Positions 11,447-21,653 of a stretch of DNA of 64,000 bases are shown piece after piece. Position numbers and translations under genes: made by a program. The notes below the pieces were generated by a model. It searched no databases. It saw only the letters and a list, made by a program, of their open reading frames with translations, and was not told the DNA's origin. Positions within the stretch are counted from its first letter, which is position 1; each line of letters begins with the position of its first letter. The stretch is from Agroathelia rolfsii (taxonomy: Eukaryota > Basidiomycota > Agaricomycetes > Amylocorticiales > Amylocorticiaceae): assembly GCA_018343915.1 (NCBI GenBank), contig JABRWF010000003.1, positions 1,798,001 through 1,862,000 on the forward strand. Direction: 5' to 3'.

Positions 11447-12476
11447 AGGAGGAGAATTCATGTCTAAAGAATTCCAAGCATATCTTGATCAATCAGGAAT
11501 TACTTGTGAAACATCTATTTCACATATACATCAGTAAAATAGTAGAGCTGAAAGAGTTCAAAGAACTATTCATGAAAAAGCTGAAGCTATGAGAAAACAT
11601 ACTGGAATGAAAGATAGTTTCTGGAAAGCATCCATGGAAGCAGCTTTATATATCTATAACCATACCTTAACAAGGATTCAGAATTGGCAAACACTATATC
11701 AATCTTAGTATGGAAAACAACTAAATGTTTCCAGAATACAGATTTTTAGATGTCAAGTATGGATGACTATACCAAACAAAGGAAGGATTAACAAGCTCTC
11801 AGATAAAGCTAGAAAAGCAATATTCATAGAATATCCAGAAGGATCCAAAGGTTGAACATTATATAATCTAATTACTGGAAAATCCTGGGATTCATTTGAT
11901 GTGAAATTTGATAAACACATCTTTCCTATAAAAAACAAGAAACAGACTAGATATATACTACCTTATGAAAGTGAAGGAGATATATCAAATTCTGAAACTA
12001 CTTCTGAAAAAATCCTTTATCCTAGAACCTCAGAACCAGAAGAATATATAGATATAGGGAATATAACAAACCCTATCTCTACCGACTATAATGAAGATCT
12101 CTTATATCTTGAAGAATTAAAAGATATAGAGATAGAAGAACAAGAAATCCAATCAAGTCCATACAGAGGGGAAAGTATCTCAGATGCTTTTGGAAGATTC
12201 AAATATGGAAGATTTAGTCCATTAGAAGAATTCTTAGAGGAATACTAAACTGGAGAATTTAACCAACCAATAGGAGAATCCAGTGAAAATCCTGCAGAAA
12301 CATCTGGATGCCCTAGAAGAGAAACTAGGCCTAACCCAAGATACAAGGACTATGAAAGGACTTCTCTACAAGTTGAACTAGTATAGCCAATAATCAATCA
12401 TCTACTAACATTAGCTGTAGATATTCAAAACATCCCTAGAACCTACAAACAAGCTATGGATTCCCCAGACCATATT
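11447..12476 (+). pseudogene. Decayed plus-strand Ty1/Copia integrase end and linker
   Basis: Reading on from 11447, the sequence encodes GGEFMSKEFQAYLDQSGI and RAERVQRTIHEKAEAMRKH, which is the end of the integrase core. An open stretch 11901-12248 (KFDKHIFPIKNKKQTRYILP) and the start of the RT linker follow. In-frame stops occur, for example after SHIHQ near 11535. It is split from its RT part by the LTR at 12477-13417. Confidence 0.8.
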
Positions 12477-13417
12477 TGTTACGAGTCAATCTATATACTA
12501 TAAATTTATTTAGAATTTCTCACTATTTTTCCGAATTTTTCCTGATTTTTCTTGATTTTTTGGTATATAATATGTATATTATATAAACAGACATTATATA
12601 AGTACTCTAATAACTAAGTAAGTCATATGACTAGTCATCATGTAACTGGCCATCATGTAACCTTAGTCATGTGACTTATTATATAACAAGTCTAGAGTAT
12701 GGGTCTGGGTTACAATACTATTATAAACTCACTATGGCACAATATTGCATCATACTTAGCACCTCTATGCATAGACTATGTATCAGTACACAGACCAGGT
12801 AGAATTAGTATATAACCCTGTAGTGCCTCTACCTAAAGACCCCAGATTCATTCTCTTCATCTTTAGGTAAGCACAGTAGTGCTTTGTATTAAATAGTCCA
12901 ACTAACATAATAATATCTTTATCTTCAGAGCCTATCTCCCTCTCTAAATCCTCTCTGCTTTGTGCTAGGAGGTTGCAAGTGTGCTCAGTGCTACTTGTAG
13001 TAAGGGTGTGCTTAGTGCTACCTTTATGTGCATGTATAAGACAGGTCCAGCCCTCTGGGTGACTATTTACATCAGTAATAACATAAAATCACATCATGCT
13101 TAGTGCACTTGCCCCAATAAAAGCTTTACACCTAGTTGGCCAGGGTTAAGATACCTCAACCCCTATCTGCATACACAAGAAAACTTGTGTCTTGACTATA
13201 GACCTCACTTGAAAGTCTTGTAGACTTGGAGTAAAGCCTGGTAATAGAAAAGCTTGAGTTTAAGTGAGAGTAGAGACAGGGCACAGAGAAGTGTACACCC
13301 CTGCATCCTAAGTCCTAGGAAGAGTAAAAAAGGCCTTACTACCTACCCCATATCTTTGAGGGGTTTCTGTGGACTTTGGTTGAGTTTTGGTGACAAGAGT
13401 CAGGTGTGCTCTTAACA
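12477..13417 (+). repeat. Solo LTR, family B (941 bp), with 5-bp target duplication
   Basis: It starts TGTTACGAGTC and ends GCTCTTAACA, and is flanked by ATATT at 12472-12476 and ATATT at 13418-13422, a perfect duplication. It sits in the RT gene of the plus-strand Copia element, where the coding similarity resumes directly downstream. It has no internal sequence, so it is a solo LTR. Confidence 0.92.
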
Positions 13418-14268
13418 ATATTAAGTAAGAGGAAGCCATACAGAGTGAAATGGATTTATTAAAGTCAAGAGATGTTTATGATTTGGTAAAAAGACCTAAA
13501 GATAAAACTATCCTTAAAGGAAAATAGGTCTTAACTATCAAATCAGATGGACAATACAAAGCTAGATATGTTGCTAGAGGAGATCTACAGACAGATGATA
13601 CCTTTGATGACACTTGGTTACCAGTTGCAAGATATAAAGCATTTAGGGTTTTATTAGCCACTGCTGCATATTATGATTGGGAAATTGACCAGATAGACAT
13701 CATAACTGCCTACCTTTATGGAAAACTTAACCATGAAATTTTCATGAAACAACCTATAGAATTTGCAGTAAAAGAAAAAGAAGATCAAGTCTGTCAACTA
13801 AAGAAATCACTCTATAGCTTAAAACAGGCTGGAAGACAATGGAATTTTGAAATTCACTCTACACTTGAAGAGATGAAATTCAAAAAAATACACTCTGATG
13901 CAGGAATATACATAAACCATCAATGAGTAGGAGATCCAAATAATAAGATCATTCTCATTCTATACATTGATGATTTACTCCTCATAGGAAAAAACAAAAA
14001 GTGAATCCAAGACATAAAAACCCAACTCATGAAAAAATATGAAATGAAAGATCTTGGACCAGCTAAATCTTTCCTAGGCATAAACATCACCAGGAGTAGA
14101 AAGCTTAAAATACTTTCTATTGACCAAAAAGATTACTATATAGGTATCCTTAAAAGATTCCACAAGGAACACTCAAAAGGATATGCTACACTAATGTCAG
14201 CAAGTATCCAACTCAAAGCATTACCTAGCCAAGCAACAGAAACCAATAAAACATACTACAAAAGTATG
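13418..14268 (+). pseudogene. Decayed Ty1/Copia reverse transcriptase
   Basis: The frame encodes EAIQSEMDLLKSRDVYDLVK, then KARYVARGD, then WEIDQIDIITAYLYGKLNHE and the catalytic ILYIDDLLLIG box, then KYEMKDLGPAKSFLGINITR. Several in-frame stops (for example after ILKGK near 13527, and TGA codons near 13925 and 14004) show that it is dead. It belongs with the integrase part before 12477 and the RNase H part after 15141, each separated by a solo LTR. Confidence 0.87.
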
Positions 14269-15140
14269 TGTCACAACCTTAATAGTATCATGCCATAGAT
14301 AAAATAGCATTCAATCATATCTACCAAGTATATATTCAAGTTTACCAAGCATATACCCAGGTTTATTCAGCATACACTCAAGATAACCATGAAATCACTC
14401 AAGTATTTATTAATATTATTATCAAGCTACAAATCATGCTACAGAGGCTATGATATATAATATATCATCTATAAGTCATAGTATATCACAGTAAACCATA
14501 GTTTATTATTTGGTCAAAGCTTAGTTCTAAGCCTTGGGCTTAGAAGCAGGTATATTACTATTTCCGCTCCTTTTTACTGTTGTGCTGGTTGTGACATGTC
14601 ACGCGTCACGTCACATAAAAGAGCGTAACTTTGCATTCCCCATCTTCAGGCACTATCATAGTTACACAGGAACTGCCATACATCATGATAATCATTGGAA
14701 CAATCAAGGAAGAACCTAGGAATAATATTGGATTATTTAGTAAGGATTAGTAACTAGAAAAGCGTACCAAAGTAGGAGAACAATAGTATACAATCATGTA
14801 TTTAAGTTACTAAGGTCTAAGAGATGTTCCCTATCTCACAGACCTCTTTCGTCAATACTATCATTGTTCTTTATTGCCCTAGGTTCTCTTTACGCCTCTA
14901 AGCCCCTATTTTGCTGCTCCCATTGCCCCAAGTCACAGTCATAGTTATTATAGTTGTCAAAGTCATAGTACACTCCCTTACAGTTAACCTTAGGGTTGGA
15001 AACCCTAGAAGCGTCACTTCTAGCCTTGGATTAGGCTTTACAACCTATTGTTTACTAATTAAGTATTCTTAGTCTTTTCCACAGCAATCCTTTATAAATA
15101 TTCATAAGTATTCATAGTCATAGTTTATAGACCTGTGACA
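14269..15140 (+). repeat. Solo LTR, family C (872 bp), with 5-bp target duplication
   Basis: The insert begins TGTCACAACCTTAATAG and ends AGACCTGTGACA, with inverted ends TGTCAC/GTGACA. It is flanked by GTATG at 14264-14268 and GTATG at 15141-15145. It splits the Copia RT from its RNase H. No other copy is in the window. The ends resemble Gypsy LTRs, but without internal sequence the superfamily is not certain. Confidence 0.9.
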
Positions 15141-15823
15141 GTATGATTGATTCTCTAACATTCTTAATAATTATCACTAGACCAGATATAATATTTGCTG
15201 TCAATAAATGTGCAAAATACAGCAAAAACCCTGGAAAAGAGCACTTCATAGCAGTAAATCATATATTCCAATACCTATCCAAAATCCTAGACAAAGCCAT
15301 TGTATACCAAGGCCAACATACCAAACAACTCATAGTATACTCAGATACCAATTGGGCAATGGACTTAGATGACCAAAAATCAATCACAGGATATATTACA
15401 ATGATGTGTAAAGGTGCTACATCTTGGTCGGCCAGGAGGCAGCATACTACATCATTATCCAGTGTAGAAGTGGAATATATAGCACTCACAGAAACAGCAA
15501 AACAAGTCTATTGGCTAAGGAAACTACTTAATGACATAGGTGAAGATATATCTGACCCAACAATAATCTATACAGATAATCAAGGTGCAATCAGTCTAGC
15601 AAATAACCCTAAACATGGAGGAAGAGGAATAAAGCACATTGAAGTAAGATATCACTTTATCAGAGAAGCTATTCAAAATAAAGCTGCTAAACTAGAATAC
15701 ATTAACACAAACCAACAATTAGCAGATGTCTTAACTAAAGCCTTAGCTGAAACTAAGCATAGCTATTTCACAAACCTTACTGGATTAACTAATGATTTTA
15801 GATGGATCAAATTAAACAAATAA
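15141..15823 (+). pseudogene. Ty1/Copia RNase H segment (open, but part of a broken pol)
   Basis: This 226-codon open stretch carries Copia RNase H landmarks: TRPDIIFAVNKCAKYSKNPG, IVYSDTNWAMDLDDQKSITG, SLSSVEVEYIALTETAKQ and YTDNQGAISLANNP, then HIEVRYHFIREAI and the end LADVLTKALAE. It is the last domain of the plus-strand Copia pol. A polypurine-like run (GAGTGGGAG) and the 3' LTR follow. Although open, it is cut off from its start by two LTR insertions and many stops. Confidence 0.88.
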
Positions 15824-15858
15824 CCCAATACACTAATGAAGCATTCATTGAGTGGGAG

Positions 15859-16722
15859 TGTTGAAAGATATGCATATTTCAATATATCCAATCTTTCTAA
15901 ATATTCCAATGAACACTTCAATAAATCAGTTTATATCTCATCTATCACTGTTATTTATTTCAAGAATTTACAACCATTAGTTGTGGAGATATAAAGCAAT
16001 TATTCATTCACTTTATTCTGAATATTTCCAAAATATATTCATATTTCAATATTCATTTCTTAAACATCATTTAAATATTCATTTTCAATATCTTTTGTCC
16101 AAACAATTCATTTTACTTACTAATACACAATTTTGATTATAAATCAGCTTATAAATCACACAAATAAATTAGTAATCAGCTTTAAAGACATTAGTAATAT
16201 TTGAGATATATTACTAATATCACTTTCCTATTCATTCAAATATTCAATTTGCTTACAAATACTATACTTAGCTTACAAAGCAGATTTGTCAGCATAAACC
16301 ATACACTCTTTGCTTACCAAGTAGATTACTTAAGCAAAGATATTGCTTACAAATCCTTCAGAAATTAGAATATTTTGTAGTATATAAACCCTAGCTAAAT
16401 CAGCTGTAAAATATAAGTTATTTCACTTGAAAATAGTGAGTTAAATAGTCTACTAGACTAGCTCCTAGGGTACTGACTTCACCCCAGACTTACCAAGTCT
16501 ACAAGATAAGAAAACAAGCCTTTCCCAAGGGAAAACAAGTAGGTAGTCTCAAAGGGACACCAGCTACAATCTTATCTTAAGTATAGCATAGTTACTAATT
16601 GCTTCCCACCTAGGAAACTTTGCCTAATCTTAGGAACAAATTCAAGCCTGCACTTTTCTTAAAAGTAAGTGTTTGCTTCATAACAGGTAACTTGTGAGCT
16701 AGCATATAGCCACACTATACAA
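15859..16722 (+). repeat. 3' LTR of plus-strand Copia element (family D2)
   Basis: It starts TGTTGAAAGATATGC directly after the polypurine-like GAGTGGGAG that follows RNase H. Its second half matches the D1 LTRs (for example GTAGTCTCAAAGGGACACCAGC and GTAACTTGTGAG), but the first half is clearly divergent. The end is placed at CTATACA near 16722 and is uncertain. This marks the right edge of the retrotransposon cluster. Confidence 0.65.
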
Positions 16723-16996
16723 CCCAAGAACTACAATAGTTCAATAGGGGAATAGACACACAAACAAAACTTTGAAAGGTCGAGCCAACACTGCGTCACC
16801 ACTCGTTGATAATCAGTCGCTTCTATACTAATTTAGACACAGATGTCGCTGTTAGACGGTGGGGTAATATGCAATCACTCTCATAGTATGAAGTTGAAAG
16901 GAATTATTTTCAGTGTATCCATGATCGCGCGCGTTTCTAGCTAAGTCTATCGCTAGGATGTGTGACATCGTAACGCGATATTACACTGAACGATGT

Positions 16997-19360
16997 TCAA
17001 CCGTCTCTGAGTTCCAGTCCGTGAACAAGCGCTTCATACTCCAAGGATCTGGGCTTTACACCGCGGTTAAAAGGTTCTGGATGGCTACACGAGAATCGAA
17101 GGCCATGTTTCCAGTACCTGGCTCTAGTCGAGGAAAGGAACCAAATAAATTTACCTGATCAGCCCATTCGTAAACCTAATATCAGGTGTGATCTCTTTGC
17201 CTTCCTGGTCTTTGTCTTTTGTAATGATGAATACACGGAGAACGAAGGCAATAGTAATTCATACATTCGCATCAGCAACATGTCAACCGGGACAGATACT
17301 GTAGTTAGGGGGTGAAAAGGTGAGATAAATGATCTTTGATTAAAATAACGTCAAAGACCACACCGTCGCCCGGCGCCGAATGCTATTTTAGACGGGTTGA
17401 GAATGTTCTCATCAATCTGGCCTTTTTCATTCGAAAATCGCTCGGGCCTAAATGCACAGGGATCATTTGGATATATCTTTTCATCATGTTAGATCGTCCT
17501 TTCGGCGATCAGATGTCAGTGTGGTAGGTGCATTTCCTCTTTTGTGGCGCTTGAACACTTACCATATATTTTCTATGACGACAGTTCCTTTAGGGATAAA
17601 ATATCCTTTATAGATATTGTCTTCCGTTGCACAATGCGCCACGCCTGAGCGTATGTAGACGGACACGGTCACAAGTAAGCAAAAGCAAATTTTGAACAAA
17701 AAAAAAAAAACAATACCTTGAGGTGTAACTGGCTGCCATCGCAAAATCTCTCTTATTATTGCTTCAATATAAGGCAGCTGTGGGCGATCCTCAAAGGTGG
17801 GCATGGCACCTGGGGCAAGTACAGCATCCAATTCCTCCTGTGTACGCTTTTGGACTTGGGGATATAGCGTCATAGCCAGGAAAAAGCAGGAAAGAGAGGA
17901 AACTGTCTAAGAATTTTCAAATGTTATGTTAGTAAAATATGATATGGCAAAGTCACTGTATGTGCGTACAGTGTCCCATCCACCTACAGGGAATGGAGAG
18001 TGAGATACCGATCTTGTGAAATTCTCAGGGAGAATGGTGTTACCAGCATATGCAAGACCAACGCAGTTCTTTACAACATCTTCCATCTCAGGATATTTTT
18101 CAGCCGACAAACCATCCAAGTAATTGTGAACCATTTCAGTTGCTACGCATGGTTTAGCTTTTCCCGCAGCCTAGTCAGTGGAAACAAACATTTAACGAGG
18201 GCCATTTCGTCTACTAAGCTCGTGATTGTGGATTGACCCACTGGCCATGCGCTCACAGACCATCGCATATGGCTTCTCTTTGAAGTTGATAACAAGAGGT
18301 TTCCATAAGGAGGCTTTCTTCTTAAAGGCCCACTTAGGCATGATCCATTCCGGGATGTAAATGACTGCAACACGTTTGCGTATTTGCTATTGAAGCGAAC
18401 GATATAAGGTAACACATACGGCTAGGGAAAACGTCCACGTAAAATGAACCGGGATTTGTGGCAGCTCCAAGTGTCTCCATGGCTAGTCTTGCTACATCGA
18501 CGTATTCATCTGACGAGTTAGGTGCAATGTCGTGTCCATACGCAACGGATATGATGAAAGCACCCGTAGAGCTATTCATGAAAAAAAAAATTCAAGCGCC
18601 TCATCGAGAAGCGGAGAATATATTGAGAAGCTTACTTGCGAACATTCTTAATGACATCCGTCGAGTCTGCTGCAAGCTCCTTGAGAAGTAGAGTTGCTGC
18701 TCGAACCAATGCCGGGTAGTAGTCCGATGTATTTCTGACATGAAAATACTGGACCATACGTATGTGTGAGAAATTATTCAGAATGCAAAGTCGCCGGACA
18801 AACCTTGTGAAACATGCGACTGTGAGTACGCCATCGTTCCCCGTACTTCATCGTCCCAAAGTTAAAATCTCAACCTATCCTGAAAACATCACAGTTGAGT
18901 GCTTTATCATCAAAAAAAAAAAGTAAACCCAACAAAGTCAACATAGGAATATCATGCCGGTCCGAATAAATCCCCGCCTCCTTATCCAGCAAATCATGAA
19001 CGACTTCGGGCGAATTCAAGTAAAGCATGTTTACGCCGGCAGCGTTTATAAACACGAGGTCACCTAAGCACGGCAGGATTAGTACAATGCATCTCCTTAA
19101 TCTCTCTGCTCATCCTAAATATTATAACACCCACCATATATGCACGACCAATTCTCATACGTGAACCATTCTTCATCGCCATTCATTTCGAAAAGGCTTC
19201 CCACTAATGGCAAGCCTTTGGGTCCAGGCGGATAAGGAAGGCTAGCGGGATTAGATCTTCTCAACCGAAAGTGCCTCCTGATCCAGACGATGCCAATCCA
19301 TCCTATGACAAGCAAAAATGCAGCTACGAGAACAGGTAATTGGGTTAGTGGTGCAGACAT
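16997..19360 (-). pseudogene. Cytochrome P450 copy 1, inactivated
   Basis: This has the same exon plan as the intact P450s at 25004 and 33348: N-terminal membrane anchor (LVAAFLLVIGWIGIVWI), proline hinge (LPYPPGPKGLPLVGSLFE), I helix on a 14-nt exon (17970-17983), ExxR (EILR in YIEAIIREILRW) and the heme region FGAGRRICPG. There are two clear nonsense changes. One is TGG to TGA at 18870-18872, where the intact copies have a tryptophan in the G(W)DFNFG region. The other is CGA to TGA at 17283-17285, directly after the heme-ligand motif CPG. The donor after the exon ending ERM has also changed from GT to GC (near 18245), and the I-helix serine is tryptophan. The start is the ATG complementary to 19358-19360. 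I judge it dead unless these are sequencing errors. Confidence 0.88.
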
Positions 19361-19411
19361 GTTCAAAGCGGCAATGAGGATAGCATTCAGGCTATCAAAG
19401 AAGGATCCCTT

Positions 19412-19426
19412 CTTAAATACTTGAAG
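19412..19426 (-). promoter_or_regulatory. Conserved TATA-like block of P450 copy 1
   Basis: CTTCAAGTATTTAAG on the minus strand lies about 52 nt upstream of the ATG. The same block occurs at the same distance before the other two P450 copies (27448 on and 35811 on). It includes a TATTTAAG box and probably sets the transcription start. Confidence 0.55.
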
Positions 19427-21653
19427 GTCAAATTATCATGTAGTAGAACCGCATCTTTGAGGGTGCTGGGCAAGACCACCTCATTTTATCATGTTTCTTG
19501 CGCTTTTCCGGCTGATGCACGTTTGGAGTATGCTACGTGTGGGACGAACTATCTCATGGTTCTGTGAACCTAATAATTTACCATAGATGGAGGATAGGAA
19601 GCAAAGTATATGATTAGGTTCGGCTTCGTTTTCTCTGAGCACTGAACCCGATGGCGTTAAGATAACATTCATAGGCCGGATACTACAAGCAAGCAAGCAA
19701 GGATACTCATATGCAAGATGCGGCTACTATTTGAGTTTGAGGGTATTCGACACTGAACATATCATATCCCCAGTGGTTTACCCGCAATTTTACGTTATGA
19801 TGCAAGGTTTTCCCATGTGAACGATCCGGATACTCATACCAGTACCAAGCTCTCGGTCTGTCCAAAGAGAAGTTCCACCAACTCTGGAACGACGCATGAC
19901 ACAGTCACTTGATCAGAACATTCTTGGCTTGGATCCATAATCAAATAAGACGTGAAAAAAATTCCGAAAGGATGCGTTTGCATTCTCAAGAGCTCCTGGA
20001 GTAAGGCTATAGTCGTCTGCGGTGGCTAGATCACATTATTGAAGGGGAGCATCGGATTAGTAAGCATACAGTGACATCGAGTGGTGGCGATGGTGGCTGC
20101 AATAGTGACGGCGGTAGAAGAGTGCCACAATTGTGTAACGGAAATGTAATGAGCGGATTACGAGAATATGACGTTAGGAAAGGAGCGACAAGTATAACGT
20201 TAGGCTGCAAAGAAGGCTCGTATTTACGTAGGGCCGTGAAGCTATCATACAGTACGTTGCGTTCACTTGCGCTAGACAATTTGCAAAGGTAGTAACTCCT
20301 TAAAGGTACTAATTTGCACTATGCCGAAGTGAGAGTGCTAAGCTGAATGTGTTTTTGACTTGGAGTATGGTACGTCATGATAGATTCAAATGGAATATAA
20401 CACGTGAAAGAAGCGCGACGTTCAAGCTGTTGAAGGCTATCGTATTTTTTTCAGAAGTAGTTCACTGTATTGCACGGACACATGCTAGCACTGTCCTCGG
20501 ATGGAACAAACCAAAGATATATGCACACCGCACCCGCCACGGATATATGGTCAGGTATAGTCCGTGGCAGTATTCGCTGGATGCGTATCTCCCTCGGGCA
20601 AGTGATGATACTAAATAGCTCGGATCTGGATTGAGCTTCTCGTGATAGAGTGCTAGCGATCAAGGTGAGGCTTAGTCATTTTTTGAAATTTTCACCAAGT
20701 CCAAGCCTACCAAGGGTGATGCACGTCATGTCCAATCACATGGTCTTTTTGCAGTCACTTGTCGAGCATGTTGACCACCTAGTATCCGGTTCCTGGCCAG
20801 TGTGACCTCTCAACAAAATGAAAACAGTTCATAGATGAATGGCTCATGGTCTGCGGTGATATGCTGGCAGGAGCACCATCGTGTCCTCGGCTATGTCGTG
20901 CAGCTATGGCCACTTCATTTTTTTGCGAAATCCTCTAAAGACAATAGATATGTCGTCAGTAGCGAGGACTCGGGCCCGGAGTTCCGCAATAGACATCATT
21001 GTTTGAATTTTTTTTTTTACCCCGTGGTGGGACGCGTGCCAGTGTGTCGTAAGAAAACACCACAGACCGCGGTGGCAGTTTTGAGCTAGTGTTACAGGAG
21101 AAAAAAAAGTGCGTGCATTCATGGTTCTTCAAGTTCCTAGAGGAGATAATCTTTTTTCATTTTTTTTTCAAGCCCCATGGCTAGGAGAATAGACTGAGCG
21201 ACCCTGCTGTAGAAGACTGTCCAAGACAACGAATTGTGGCTGAGGTCGCCGTCGGAGCTTGTCGTGTCACTGAGCAAAATACGACCACTGTGTTAATCCG
21301 ACGCTGCACGTTCATTGCAGGCATGACTTCCAAGGTACAATCGGTCCGGCACAATACAAAGCACAGTCTTACGTGAATGATTCTTGGGCTTCCAAAATAT
21401 TTGATTGGCAACGGCTTGAGCATGCAATGTTCCAATTTTGAAATTTGTACAATGTTCCACAATTCTTCCTCCAGTCGTGGTCATGATCGAGTCGATGGGC
21501 ATATCACCAATATCCCCCGCCCCTCCCCTGGCTTCTCAGACCCTGCTGCGCTGAGCCGATAATTTATAAGACATCTTGGGTTCTTCCAGGGCACATTGGG
21601 CATTTGCTTCTCTCTCATCTCGCAGGAATTGCACTTAGGCCATTGCATCTTCC
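19427..21653. other. Divergent intergenic region between P450 copy 1 and PAL1
   Basis: I see no convincing gene in these 2.2 kb; the open frames are short and overlap on both strands. The first part (to about 19550) shares a block (GCATCTTTGAGGGTGCTGG) with the region upstream of P450 copy 2. No methyltransferase remnant was found here, unlike in the other two modules. TTTATAAG near 21562, about 90 nt before the PAL1 ATG, may be its TATA box. Confidence 0.5.

Noticed and set aside
9475..16722. Treating 9475-10460 and 15859-16722 as the matching LTR pair of one Copia element.
   Set aside because: The first halves are strongly divergent and the 9475 copy is much closer to the minus-strand LTR at 2104-3087, so a simple pair is not supported.
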